NCBI GenBank assembly: GCA_963700495.1
Contig: CAVOXT010000001.1
Location: 1,116,001 to 1,180,000 of the forward strand
Source of the DNA: JACCTU01 sp963700495
GTDB taxonomy: Bacteria > Actinomycetota > Thermoleophilia > Gaiellales > Gaiellaceae
Direction of reading: 5' to 3'
DNA: 64,000 nt
Shown: one piece after another, positions 44,121 to 52,959 of the stretch
Numbering within the stretch: position 1 is the first letter of the stretch
How the letters are laid out: every line of letters begins with the position of its first letter
Position numbers and translations under genes: made by a program
The notes under the pieces: model-generated
The model's input: the letters and a program-made list of their open reading frames with translations, nothing else
The model's database searches: none
What the model was told of the DNA's origin: nothing

Positions 44121-44702
44121 CTATCGGGAGTGTCGCGTGAGGATCGATTGCGCCGCGAGCAGGTCTTGCACGATGGCGTCCTTCCAGCTCAGGACGTGCG
44201 CTTTCAGCGTCGCCCACTCGACCTGCGCCTCCGGCACGCCGAGCGAGACGAGCCTGGACAGGTCATCCTGATCGGAAGCCGGGAGCGTCCGCGACGCTCC
44301 GACGAGCTCGAGCAGTCGCTCGGTCTGCGCGGGCTTCTCGAGGCCGGTCCCGCTGAGCGCGTAGAAGTCGGTCGCGAAGCGGGCGAACCGACTCCACTCG
44401 TCGGGCAACTCGGTGTCCGGGAAGTAGACGCGGAGCTTCGAGGCGATCACCGCGTTCCGGATCTCCCAATCGCGGTAGCCGGCGTCGAAGTCCTCCTGCG
44501 ACTGCCCGGCTGCACCGAGCTCCGCGAACTGGATCGCCAGCACGAACGCGGTGACCGTCTCGGTGATGTCGGTCGCGAGCTGCGTCTTCAGCTCGAGCTC
44601 CTTCTGGTGGTTCTGCCAGCGACTCGTGAACCAGGGAATCAGAAGGCCCGACACCACAGCTCCGACGAGCAATAGGAACAGCGGGTGGCTGAAGACGTCC
44701 AT
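44121..44702 (-). CDS. Hypothetical protein with N-terminal membrane anchor
   Basis: About 193 residues from ATG 44702 (an upstream ATG at 44741 would add 13). A single hydrophobic helix near the N-terminus (FLLLVGAVVSGLLIPWF) is followed by a helical cytoplasmic domain (NHQKELELKTQLATDITETV, RDWEIRNAVIASKLRVYFPD). I do not recognise a family. It is 9 bp upstream of the PAP2 gene on the same strand and may be co-transcribed with it. Confidence 0.65.
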   Translation of the reverse strand: MDVFSHPLFLLLVGAVVSGLLIPWFTSRWQNHQKELELKTQLATDITETVTAFVLAIQFAELGAAGQSQEDFDAGYRDWEIRNAVIASKLRVYFPDTELPDEWSRFARFATDFYALSGTGLEKPAQTERLLELVGASRTLPASDQDDLSRLVSLGVPEAQVEWATLKAHVLSWKDAIVQDLLAAQSILTRHSR

Positions 44703-44806
44703 GCTGCGGCGGATCGTGCACTCCGGGAAAACCGTGCGCAAGCGCGTCCAGCATCCTGGAACGGTCTGGCCCGTTCATGGGCATGGGCTGAACCCTTCAG
44801 GACAGG

Positions 44807-45802
44807 CTACGGGGAGAGCTGGATCTCGCAGTCGGCGGCGATGGTGTCGCCGGCGTCGTAGTGGACGACGTCTTGGCCTGGGCCGCAACTGACGATGTCT
44901 GCGCCACCGTCGACGACGTCGATGTCGTCAGGTCCGAGGCCGCCGTTGACCGTGTCGCCGAAGAGACCGCCGAAGATCGTGTCGGCGCCGGGGCCGCCGT
45001 TGATCGTGAACCCATCGGCTCCGCCGAGAAACGGGACCAGGCCGTCAATCGTGATCGTGTCGTTACCGGGCCCGCCGTCGACCGTTCCGTTCGTGGGATC
45101 GCTGACGATCGTGTCGTTGCCGGGTCCGCCGTCAAGCGTCGCAAGCCCACCGCCGATGAACGTGCGGTAGTCGATGACGTCCGCCCCTGGACCTCCGAGG
45201 CCGGTTCCCGATCCCGCGAAGCCGCCGGCGTGAACGATGTCGTTCCCCGGGCCTCCGTCGGCGAGCTGGCCGCCCTCGCCGCCGGCGGCGATCTCGTCGT
45301 CTCCGGCTTCGCCGAACACGAACGTCGACCCGGCAAATGAGTCGGCGACGACGTTGTCGTCTCCAGGGCCCGCCCAGATCCGTGCTTGTGCGTTGACGAC
45401 GACGTGCGCGGTGTCGTTTGCACCGCGCAGAGACGCCTCGACCAACTGTGTCCCTTGGCACTCGACGCCCCCACCCAGGCTCGCGGCGCATCCCGGCCCG
45501 GCGAAAAGAAGGCCGACGGCATCAAAGAACTCGAAGCCACCGAAGATCGGGTGCACTTCCAGGTCATTCACCTCGCCGCCGCCCGCGCGAAAGACAGCCG
45601 TCCCCGGCGCACTATTGGAGACGAAGGCGGTCGACGCTGATCCGGTGGCGGGTACGACTAGGGAGACAGCAGCGACGAACAATGCGAGTCTCCCACGACC
45701 CATGCGTCGCACGCCGGCGCGCGCTACCTCGTACTTCCCTGACCTGTGGACGCTCCCCAGCGCTGCGTCGAGCCCGTGTGCGTTTGCGTCGTGCGATGAC
45801 AT
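44807..45802 (-). CDS. Secreted calcium-binding RTX-like repeat protein
   Basis: Up to 331 residues; the likelier start is ATG 45703 (MGRGRLALFVAAVSLVVPAT), a clear signal peptide. The mature half consists of nine-residue Gly/Asp-rich repeats of the RTX/hemolysin type, e.g. GGPGNDTI, GGPGADTIFGG and GGLGPDDIDVVDGG, which bind Ca2+ in a beta-roll. No enzymatic domain is attached. The protein is probably exported and folds outside on Ca2+ binding. Two Cys near the end (VSCGPGQD, ADCEIQL) could form a disulfide. Confidence 0.8.
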   Translation of the reverse strand: MSSHDANAHGLDAALGSVHRSGKYEVARAGVRRMGRGRLALFVAAVSLVVPATGSASTAFVSNSAPGTAVFRAGGGEVNDLEVHPIFGGFEFFDAVGLLFAGPGCAASLGGGVECQGTQLVEASLRGANDTAHVVVNAQARIWAGPGDDNVVADSFAGSTFVFGEAGDDEIAAGGEGGQLADGGPGNDIVHAGGFAGSGTGLGGPGADVIDYRTFIGGGLATLDGGPGNDTIVSDPTNGTVDGGPGNDTITIDGLVPFLGGADGFTINGGPGADTIFGGLFGDTVNGGLGPDDIDVVDGGADIVSCGPGQDVVHYDAGDTIAADCEIQLSP

Positions 45803-46100
45803 GGGTTTCTTCCTTCTGTTCGAGTGGAGCGGACTGTTGGCTCAGCATGTGCCGGGCCGCTAAATCGCGGCTAAGCGTTCGCTTTACGACGGGTGTCGTT
45901 TCCTTGGGAAGGAGTGGCTCGACGAGACGCTGGACACCTACGGCCCACCTGATGACGGCGCGTGTCGCTGAGGCCGCGTTGAAGTACGACCCGCTCCGGA
46001 TCGCGGTTCAGTTGCGGCGGTAGACCAGCGGTAGATGGAAGCCGACTCGGGCGCCTCTCGAAGCGCTGAGAGCGCCCGTATTCGGCTAACCTCCGCGGAA
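45803..46100. other. Intergenic stretch, no gene supported
   Basis: About 298 bp between the RTX-like gene and tRNA-Pro. It should contain the promoter of the RTX-like gene (reading left) and that of the tRNA (reading right). A small inverted repeat GCCGC-TAAATC-GCGGC lies near 45859-45874. An open frame ending near 46023 (tail KYDPLRIAVQLRR) has no convincing start or family and is not called. Confidence 0.5.
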
Positions 46101-46175
46101 CGGGGCGTGGCGCAGCCTGGTTAGCGCGCCAGTCTGGGGGACTGGAGGTCCCGAGTTCGAATCTCGGCGCCCCGA
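46101..46175 (+). tRNA. tRNA-Pro (anticodon GGG)
   Basis: A full cloverleaf: acceptor CGGGGCG/CGCCCCG, D-arm in GCGCAGCCTGGTTAGCGC, anticodon stem CCAGT/ACTGG with loop CTGGGGG (anticodon GGG), variable AGGTC, T-arm CCGAG-TTCGAAT-CTCGG and discriminator A. CCA is not encoded, so the Cca enzyme must add it. It decodes CCC (and CCU by wobble). Confidence 0.97.
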
Positions 46176-46180
46176 TGCGA

Positions 46181-46204
46181 GAAACCCCGCCTGCGCGGGG
46201 TTTC
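46181..46204 (+). terminator. Hairpin terminator after tRNA-Pro
   Basis: GAAACCCCGC (46181-46190), loop CTGC, then GCGGGGTTTC (46195-46204): a perfect 10-bp stem ending in TTT, five bases after the tRNA. It is a typical intrinsic terminator for a single tRNA gene. Confidence 0.88.
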
Positions 46205-46355
46205 GTCGAGCTCGAGCAGCTCTCGCTGTCTGTCGGTGCGGCCTGATCCTGGCTCGAGCTGGGCTCGACCCCGTCGCCTTCTCTGCGCAGGAAGCGGTCG
46301 TCGCGTTCTCCGATCGTTCACCAGATCACCGTCCATGGAGCTGTATGTTCCGCGC

Positions 46356-46766
46356 ATGGATCGAGAGCGCCTTGCCGGGATCTCGTTCTTCACCGGGGTC
46401 CCGGATCAGGAACTCGACGCAGTCGCACGCGTGGCATCGGAGCGCGAGTTTGCAGCCGGCGAGTCGTTGACGACCGAAGGTGACTTCGGCCATTGCCTCT
46501 ATGTGATCGAGGCCGGCTCGGCCGAAGTCTCGACCGATGGAACACGTGTCGATCTGGTCGGCCCCGGCGCAGTCGTCGGCGAGGTTGCGGTGCTGTCATC
46601 GGGTCGTCGCACGGCCTCTGTCGTCGCCACCTCCGACGTGCGCGTCATCGGGTTCTTCAAGCGCGACGTTTGGGCGCTCGAGCAAGAGGCGCCGGAAGCG
46701 GCCCGCCGTCTTCGTGCCGCGCTCGAGCAGCACGCGGCGACAGCGTCTCGGCAGCAGCGCGTCTAG
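46356..46766 (+). CDS. Cyclic-nucleotide-binding-domain protein
   Basis: A 136-residue protein consisting of one CNB domain (LAGISFFTGVPDQELDAVAR, EFAAGESLTTEGDFGHCLYV, GPGAVVGEVAVLSSGRRTAS). The phosphate-binding cassette GEVAVLSSGRRTAS has the Arg-x-Ala-like end of nucleotide-binding members. No DNA-binding or effector domain is attached, so it may act as a stand-alone sensor partner. ATG 46356 matches the family start; ATG 46335 is an alternative adding seven residues. Confidence 0.8.
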   Translation: MDRERLAGISFFTGVPDQELDAVARVASEREFAAGESLTTEGDFGHCLYVIEAGSAEVSTDGTRVDLVGPGAVVGEVAVLSSGRRTASVVATSDVRVIGFFKRDVWALEQEAPEAARRLRAALEQHAATASRQQRV

Positions 46767-46845
46767 CCTCAGTACAGGCCTTCTTCGTCTCGGCTGGACG
46801 ACGGGCGATCTGTTGCGCGTAGAAGCAACGCGGCGTTGCCCGCTG

Positions 46846-46878
46846 TATAGTGGCGGCTTCTGTAAGGCTTCCCTTACA
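46846..46878 (+). promoter_or_regulatory. Promoter -10 and palindromic operator before ZIP transporter
   Basis: TATAGT (46846-46851) is a good -10. Immediately downstream, TGTAAGG-CTTC-CCTTACA (46861-46878) is a perfect 7-bp inverted repeat covering the expected transcription start. The position and form suggest a repressor site for a metal-responsive regulator of the DtxR/MntR or Fur/Zur type, 22 bp before the transporter GTG. The regulator is not in the window. Confidence 0.6.
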
Positions 46879-46900
46879 ACTTGGATCCGGAAGGCACTTC

Positions 46901-47749
46901 GTGTCCCAAGCGCAGATTCTCGTACTCGGTGCGATCGCCGGTCTGACCATCTTTCTCGGCCTTCCGGCCGGACGCGTGCGCCGCATGTCGACCCGGGTGA
47001 GCGCCTTGCTCAGCGCGATCGCCACCGGCATCCTGCTGTTTCTCCTCTGGGATGTGCTCACGGCCGGGATCGAGCCGGTGGAGGCGGCGCTGAACGCTGC
47101 GGCGCTCGACCACGACGGGACGTGGGCGCGGTTCGCTGCTCTCTCGGCGATCTTCGTCGTGTCCTTCACCGTCGGCCTGATGAGCCTCGTCTACTTCAAC
47201 CAGATGCTCGCCAGGCGCCGGCGCGGGGAAGGGTTCCGCAGCGTCGGCGCGGCGGCGGTCGCCGAGTACGAGGTGCGTCCGGGGATGCTGTCCCCGGCGC
47301 AGTCGCTCTCGCTCATGATCGCAGCGGGTATCGGGCTGCACAACTTCTCCGAGGGGCTCGCGATCGGCCAGTCGGCCGCCTCCGGCGAGATCAGCCTCGC
47401 CCTCGTGCTCGTGATCGGCTTCGGTCTCCACAATGCGACCGAGGGGTTCGGCATCGTCGGGCCGTTCTCGGGCACGCAGGAACGGCCGAGCTGGGGGTTT
47501 CTGGTGCTCGCCGGCCTGATCGGCGGCGGGCCGACGTTCTTCGGCACGCTCGTCGGCCAGACCTGGGTGAGCGAAGCCGTCTCGATCGCCTTTCTGGCGC
47601 TGGCCGCCGGCTCCATTCTCTATGTGGTGATCGAGTTGCTCGGCGTGTGCCGCAAACTCGGTCACAAGACGGTCGTGGCCTGGGGTATCACGCTGGGTCT
47701 CATGCTCGGCTTCGCCACGGACTTCGTGCTCGTCGCCGCGGGCGCCTAG
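46901..47749 (+). CDS. ZIP-family divalent metal transporter
   Basis: A 282-residue membrane protein with eight predicted helices. The ZIP metal-binding motifs are in two central helices: HNFSEGLAIG and HNATEGFGIVG. The loop between helices 3 and 4 (RRRRGEGFRSVGAAAVAEYE) is short and lacks a His-rich segment. It probably imports Zn2+ or Mn2+ down its gradient. The GTG at 46901 follows CGGAAGGCACTTC. A palindromic operator directly upstream suggests metal-dependent control. Confidence 0.88.
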   Translation: MSQAQILVLGAIAGLTIFLGLPAGRVRRMSTRVSALLSAIATGILLFLLWDVLTAGIEPVEAALNAAALDHDGTWARFAALSAIFVVSFTVGLMSLVYFNQMLARRRRGEGFRSVGAAAVAEYEVRPGMLSPAQSLSLMIAAGIGLHNFSEGLAIGQSAASGEISLALVLVIGFGLHNATEGFGIVGPFSGTQERPSWGFLVLAGLIGGGPTFFGTLVGQTWVSEAVSIAFLALAAGSILYVVIELLGVCRKLGHKTVVAWGITLGLMLGFATDFVLVAAGA

Positions 47750-47786
47750 ATGTAGTCTCCGGCGGCCCGTCCAAGGCTCGCGACCG

Positions 47787-50700
47787 CTAGACCGCGAGCC
47801 GGTGGTCTTCAACCGACGCGCCGTTCGCCGATCGGATCCTTTGGTGCGCGTCGAGGACCGAGCGGACCTTGCGGTCGAGCTCGTCGATCGTGAACGGCTT
47901 CTGCAAGAAGGCGGTTTCCTCGCCGCTGACGCCGCTGGCGAGTACGGCGTCGGACGTGTAGCCCGAGACGTAGATGACGGCGAGGCTCGGCTGATGGTCC
48001 GTCATCCGCTCGACGAGCTCGGGGCCGGTCATCTTCGGCATGACGACGTCCGTGACGAGGAGGTCGAACTGGAGTTCATCGGCCGCGGCGAGCGCAGCTT
48101 CGGGGTCGGCATAGGCGGTGACGGCATAGCCTTGAACCTCCAGCATCTGGCGGACCAGGTCGCGTACCACTTGCTCGTCCTCGACGAGCAGGATGTGCTC
48201 GTCGCCGCCGATCGGCGCGAGGGCCGGTGCCTTGCGGACTCTACGCACCTCGTCGGTGACGGCAGGCAGATAGACGGCGAACGTCGTTCCGCGTCCGAGC
48301 TCGCTGTCGACGCTGATGTGGCCGCCTGACTGCTCGACGATTCCGTAGACGGTCGCCAGGCCCAAGCCGGTGCCCTGGCCGACCTCCTTGGTGGTGAAGA
48401 AGGGGTCGAACGCCTTTTCCATCGTCTTGGCGTCCATCCCACAGCCGGTGTCCTCGACACAGAGGCGCACGTAGGGGCCGGCTGCCACGTCGCCGATTCC
48501 CGGGAGATGGCCGTCGGTGGCATCGACGTTCGTCGTCTTGAGACGGAGCACCCCGCCCTTTGCCATGGCGTCGCGGGCGTTGACTGCGAGGTTCATCAGC
48601 ACCTGCTCGAGCTGGCCGCGGTCAGCGCGCACGACCTGGACATCGGGATCGAGCTCGGTCACGAGCTCGACGTCCTCGCCGATCAGGCGCGCCAGGAGCC
48701 GGAGCGTTTCTTCGACGATCTCGTTCAGGTCGAGTGCGCGCGGCTGGAGCACCTGGCGGCGGCTGAAGGCCAGGAGTTGCTGCGTCAGGCCGCGGGCGCG
48801 CTCACAGGCGTGCTGCACCTCTTCGAGATCGCGGCGGAGATCGTGATCGCTCTGCTCGAGGCGACCGATTGCGAAGGCGGTATAGCCGGAGATGGCGGTC
48901 AGCAGGTTGTTGAAGTCATGGGCGACGCCGCCTGCGAGCTGGCCGACCGCCTCCATCTTCTGGGCCTGGCGCAGCTGCGCCTCGAGTTCGCGCTTCGCCG
49001 TGACGTTCGTGAAGGTCATGCCGACGCGTCGGTTCGGTAGCGGGAAGACTCTGACCGCGAAGACCCGGTGGTCGGATCCCTCTTCGCCGTGATCGACGTC
49101 ACCGATGTCGACCGCGTCGCCGCCGAGCGCCACCTGCCGATAGGTCTCTCTCCGTTCGGCTGGGAGGAGGGGGAAGGCGGCGACGATCCGCTCGCCCAGA
49201 ACGTCCGCCGACGACACACCCGTTGCCTGCTCGGCGGCGGCGACCAAGGTGAGGCTCGACGCATCGCCGGGGTCGGTGAGCTCGTAGACGTAGACCCCGA
49301 TGTCGGTGTGGGACATGACGTCGCGGTGCATCTCCAGCGTCGCTTCGACGGCTTGCTGCTCGGTCACGTTCTCGCTGATCGCGAGCACGCCCGAGGTCCC
49401 GTCCGAGTCGAAGGGGGCGGCGTAGGTGCGCAGAACCGTGGTCCGTCCCTTCGCTCCCTCGATCTCGTAGGTCAACGAGCGCGCCTTGCCCAATGCTGCA
49501 TGCCGGTGAAGCTCGGCGACGTCGGCACGGTCGCTCTCCTTGACCCGGGGCAGGAGACTCGTGCCGACGACCTCCGTTGGATCGTCAATCTGAAGAGCAT
49601 CGAGCCCGGCGCGGTTCAGCGCGACGATGTCGCTCTCCGCAGTGATGACGCCGATGGACTGCGGCGCGCTCTCGAAGATCGTGCGCAGGAACGACTCCCT
49701 CTCGGCGAGTTCACGGGTGAGCTCGCGCGTCTCGGTCACGTCACGTTGTGCGCCCGCAAAGCGGATCTTCTTTCCGTCGGCGTCCTGGAGCGCCTTCCCA
49801 CGCGACAGGATCCAGCGATACGAGCCGTCCTTGTGGCGGACCCGGTACTCGCACTCGAACGTCTCGGAATCGCTTGCGAGATAGCTGTTGTTCGCCTCGA
49901 TGACACGCTCGCGTTCGTCCGGGTGAATCAGCCCCTCCCATGTCTCGGGAGTGTCTGCAAGCTCGTCGTCGGCATACCCGAGCATCTCCTTCCAGCGCGG
50001 CGAGTAGTAGGCCTTCTGGGCGAGAATGTCCCAGTCCCAGATGCCGTCCGCCGTTCCTTCGACCGCGAGTGCGAAGCGCTGTTCACTCTGCCGGAGTGCC
50101 AGCTCGGCCGCCTTGCGCGCGGTCACGTCGCGGCCGAACGCCTGCGCGGCGACGGCGACACCGTCCTCGTAGACGAGCTGCGTGCTGACTTCGACCGTCA
50201 GCACGCGCCCGTCGCGGGCCTGAAGCTCGAGCTCGTAGATGCCGACCGACTCGCCGGCGCGAAGCCGATTGCCGATTTCGGTCGCCTTGATGCGAGAAGC
50301 CGGAGACATCAGGTCGGCGACATCCAGCTGAAGGAGCTCGTCGATGCTGAAGCCGAGGGCATCGGCGAACGACTTGTTGGCCGACAGCACCCGCCCGTTG
50401 GGGCCGATGAGCGAGATCATGTCCTGGGCGTTCTCGAACAGCCGCTGCGCACTCGCCCGGCTGTGCTTCAACTCGCGGCGCTCGGCGTGGCGCGCGATCG
50501 CGATCGCGGCGATCTCCGCCGTCGTCAGCAGGTCGGCGTGGCCGGCCTCGGACTGCTTGTGTCCGACTTCGCAATGACAGGCGAAGACTCCGAAGTTGTG
50601 ACCGTCGGGTGCGATGATCGGCACGACGACACAAGACGCCACGCCTGCTCGGCCGGCGACTTCGGCAAACGGCTTGAAGTCCTTGTCGCGCTGCACGTCG

Positions 50701-51875
50701 GCGACGGTGATGACCTCTCCGCTTGCGATCGCAGCCCGATAGCAGTCGGACCCCGAGCCGACGTCGGCAGCGCAGATCGCGGCGATGAACTCTTGCGCAA
50801 GTGACGGTGCAGCCACCGCGCGCAGGACGTCGTCCTCGAGGAGCAGCATTGCCGAGTGCACGCCGGAGTGTGTCTCGTCGTAGAGACGAACGAGTCGGTC
50901 GAGGATCTCACGCAAGGGCTTGTCCGACGCGATCAGCTCGACGACTTCGCGGCGGCCGATCATCCAGCGTTCGCGCTGCCTCTCGGCGGTGACGTCCCTC
51001 GCGAGGGCGACGACACCGCTGATCACGGCGGCACCGTCGCGAAGCGGTTCGGTGACCACCTCGAACTCGCGGCCGGCGGCGACGTGTTCGTAAGAACCAC
51101 GTTCACCGGTGAGCGTGCGCCGATGGACGTTGACGGCAGGGGAGTCACTGCCGCTGAAGATCTCTTCGAGCCGTCGGCCGACCTGGTCTTGCGTCACGAG
51201 CTTCGAGACGAGCGAGCCATGGGTAGAGGTCAGGCGCAGCTCATGGTCGGTCGTCCAGCCAACCGCCGGCATCTGGTCGGAGAACAACCGCAGCTCCACG
51301 TCGCACTTTCTGGCGAGTTGCGCCTGGTGCTCTGACGTCGCGGCCGTAAGACGCAGCTCGATCGTCGCCACGACCGCGGTTGCGACGTCGGCGAGACACT
51401 CGAGCTCGTGCTCTCTCCACTCGCGCGGGCTCGTGTCGAGGACACAGAGGGTGCCGAGCGTGTGGCCGGCGGCGGTGGTCAACCGCAGCCCGGCATAGGC
51501 CGAGACGCCGAACTCGTCGGCCGCTCGGTGCGCGGCGACGTGTTTGTCGTCGTGAGCATCGCCCACGACGAGCGGCGAGCCAGACGCGACGACGTGGCGG
51601 CAGAGCGAGTAGTCGAAGGGCAGGCCCGCCGAGGACAGCCACGGCTCCTCGATGCCGACGGCGCCGATGACGACCTGACGCTCGGCGTCGAGCAGGGAGA
51701 CGAAGGCCATCGGCACCCGGGCCACGGTCGCCGCGAGCCGCGCCATGCGGTCGAAGGTCTCGTCGAGAGGTAAGTCGAGGAGCCCGGTCTGCGCAAGCGC
51801 CGCCAGGCGGGCGGGCTCGTCCATGCACGATGCCGCAGGGGTCCTCACAGCTTGACCATCGGCAAAGGCAGGCAT
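47787..51875 (-). CDS. Large hybrid sensor histidine kinase (GAF, PAS, HisKA, ATPase, REC)
   Basis: A 1362-residue soluble kinase, intact. From the N-terminus: a GAF domain (about 30-180), PAS (about 200-300), a second GAF (about 310-465, with DVGSGSDCYRAAIASGE), and about four PAS domains with PAC segments (470-960; FECEYRVRHKDGSYRWILSR is one). Then come HisKA with GGVAHDFNNLLTAISGY, HATPase with NLAVNARDAM and GTGLGLATVYG, and a receiver with the phospho-Asp in FDLLVTDVVMPKMTG and Lys in FLQKPFT. No membrane segment is seen, so it senses cytoplasmic cues such as redox, light or small ligands. No separate output regulator is adjacent. ATG 51824 is an alternative start. Confidence 0.92.
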   Translation of the reverse strand: MPAFADGQAVRTPAASCMDEPARLAALAQTGLLDLPLDETFDRMARLAATVARVPMAFVSLLDAERQVVIGAVGIEEPWLSSAGLPFDYSLCRHVVASGSPLVVGDAHDDKHVAAHRAADEFGVSAYAGLRLTTAAGHTLGTLCVLDTSPREWREHELECLADVATAVVATIELRLTAATSEHQAQLARKCDVELRLFSDQMPAVGWTTDHELRLTSTHGSLVSKLVTQDQVGRRLEEIFSGSDSPAVNVHRRTLTGERGSYEHVAAGREFEVVTEPLRDGAAVISGVVALARDVTAERQRERWMIGRREVVELIASDKPLREILDRLVRLYDETHSGVHSAMLLLEDDVLRAVAAPSLAQEFIAAICAADVGSGSDCYRAAIASGEVITVADVQRDKDFKPFAEVAGRAGVASCVVVPIIAPDGHNFGVFACHCEVGHKQSEAGHADLLTTAEIAAIAIARHAERRELKHSRASAQRLFENAQDMISLIGPNGRVLSANKSFADALGFSIDELLQLDVADLMSPASRIKATEIGNRLRAGESVGIYELELQARDGRVLTVEVSTQLVYEDGVAVAAQAFGRDVTARKAAELALRQSEQRFALAVEGTADGIWDWDILAQKAYYSPRWKEMLGYADDELADTPETWEGLIHPDERERVIEANNSYLASDSETFECEYRVRHKDGSYRWILSRGKALQDADGKKIRFAGAQRDVTETRELTRELAERESFLRTIFESAPQSIGVITAESDIVALNRAGLDALQIDDPTEVVGTSLLPRVKESDRADVAELHRHAALGKARSLTYEIEGAKGRTTVLRTYAAPFDSDGTSGVLAISENVTEQQAVEATLEMHRDVMSHTDIGVYVYELTDPGDASSLTLVAAAEQATGVSSADVLGERIVAAFPLLPAERRETYRQVALGGDAVDIGDVDHGEEGSDHRVFAVRVFPLPNRRVGMTFTNVTAKRELEAQLRQAQKMEAVGQLAGGVAHDFNNLLTAISGYTAFAIGRLEQSDHDLRRDLEEVQHACERARGLTQQLLAFSRRQVLQPRALDLNEIVEETLRLLARLIGEDVELVTELDPDVQVVRADRGQLEQVLMNLAVNARDAMAKGGVLRLKTTNVDATDGHLPGIGDVAAGPYVRLCVEDTGCGMDAKTMEKAFDPFFTTKEVGQGTGLGLATVYGIVEQSGGHISVDSELGRGTTFAVYLPAVTDEVRRVRKAPALAPIGGDEHILLVEDEQVVRDLVRQMLEVQGYAVTAYADPEAALAAADELQFDLLVTDVVMPKMTGPELVERMTDHQPSLAVIYVSGYTSDAVLASGVSGEETAFLQKPFTIDELDRKVRSVLDAHQRIRSANGASVEDHRLAV

Positions 51876-51946
51876 GGTGCCGATGCGCGGAAGCGCGCTG
51901 CCTTCTAACCCGTTTTGGGGGCTCCTCCGGACGCGCTGACGTCAGG

Positions 51947-52210
51947 TCAGAGGCGAAGTTCGAGAGCCCGCACGCCGCAGATGTCGATCCAGAGCCGATC
52001 GCCGCCCGCGACGAGCTTCATCAGAACGTGGTCGCAGTGGGGGCAACGCAGCACGATTCCGGCAGTGCGATAGAGGCGTACCGCCCCGAGCTGCTCGACG
52101 GCGCTGCACCCGGTGCACGTCCCCCGCACCGTGGTCATTTCCCGGCCGAACACCTCCTCGAGGAGCCCGGCTGCCGCGTTTCCGTCCAGGGTCAACTCGT
52201 CCACGCTCAT
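51947..52210 (-). CDS. DUF6510-like zinc-ribbon protein
   Basis: An 87-residue protein from ATG 52210 (SVDELTLDGNAAAGLLEEVF). Two Cys pairs, CTGC (about 36-39) and CPHC (about 60-63), form a zinc ribbon; the end reads RLWIDICGVRALELRL. Proteins of this type are encoded beside FNR-like and sulfite-oxidase-like genes in actinobacteria. The function is unknown. The ATG overlaps the stop of the reductase gene by four bases. Confidence 0.8.
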   Translation of the reverse strand: MSVDELTLDGNAAAGLLEEVFGREMTTVRGTCTGCSAVEQLGAVRLYRTAGIVLRCPHCDHVLMKLVAGGDRLWIDICGVRALELRL

Positions 52211-52959
52211 CCTCCTGTCGGGCCGAATCGTTCGGTCTTGACGCGCATTGGGTCGTGGCCCAGCTCGACGAGCGCGCTCGCCACCGACTCGACGAACGGC
52301 GTCGGGCCGCAGACGAAGCTGAGAGGGCGATCCGCGGGCTCGGGTGCGACCTGTCCAAGGAGTTCGACGTCGACGCGCCCCGAGTGACCCGTCCACCCAG
52401 GGGGCTGGGAACGCGTCAACGTGAAGACGACCTGGAGCCCGTCGCCGGCCTCCCCGAGCTGCACCAGCTCGTCGCGGTAGATCACGTCCTCCCAGCTGCG
52501 GGCGGAATAGAGCAGCGTCGCCGGCACTCGTTTCCCCTCGGCCTTGCGCCTGCGGGCCATCGCCATGAGCGGCACGATGCCGGAGCCACCGCCGACGAGG
52601 AGCACGGGCCCGCCGGGATCGGGGTCCCAGACGAAGTAGCCCCCGACCGGGCCGCGCACCTCGATCACGTCGCCCGGCTTCGTCTCCTCGGTCAGGTACG
52701 GCGAGACCTCGCCGTCGGCAATGGTCTCGACCGTGAGCTCCACGCGCTCACCGTTCTCCGGCGCAGCGATCGAATAGCTCCGTTCTGCCCGGTAGCCGTC
52801 TTCGGCCGTCAGCCGGACGTCGAGGTGCTGGCCGGCGCGGTGTCCCGGCCAGCCGGAGACGTCGAGGCCGATCGTCTTCACGCGCTGCGTCTCCGGCCGG
52901 AGCTCGACGATCTCGGCAGCGCGCCAGGTCAGTCGCCCCAGTAGCGCTGCTCCAGCCAA
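52207..52959 (-). CDS. FAD/NAD(P)-binding ferredoxin-reductase-like protein
   Basis: A 250-residue flavoprotein reductase. The FAD domain has GHRAGQHLDVRLTAEDGYRA and the RSYSIA motif (Arg-x-Tyr-Ser); VRGPVGGYFVWD follows. The NAD(P) domain has LLVGGGSGIVPLMAMAR and FVCGPTPFVESV. It probably passes electrons between NAD(P)H and the molybdoenzyme encoded just upstream. No iron-sulfur domain is attached. No ATG or GTG start exists; TTG 52959 overlaps the upstream gene by 31 bp and is the best candidate. Confidence 0.85.
   Translation of the reverse strand: MAGAALLGRLTWRAAEIVELRPETQRVKTIGLDVSGWPGHRAGQHLDVRLTAEDGYRAERSYSIAAPENGERVELTVETIADGEVSPYLTEETKPGDVIEVRGPVGGYFVWDPDPGGPVLLVGGGSGIVPLMAMARRRKAEGKRVPATLLYSARSWEDVIYRDELVQLGEAGDGLQVVFTLTRSQPPGWTGHSGRVDVELLGQVAPEPADRPLSFVCGPTPFVESVASALVELGHDPMRVKTERFGPTGG

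Noticed and set aside
43160..44675. Long + strand frame opposite the PAP2 gene
   Set aside because: Composition is shadow-like with no domain, while the minus strand encodes clear PAP2 motifs.
45880..46023. Open frame before tRNA-Pro considered as an integrase remnant
   Set aside because: No recombinase catalytic motif and no start codon or direct repeat of the tRNA 3' end was found.
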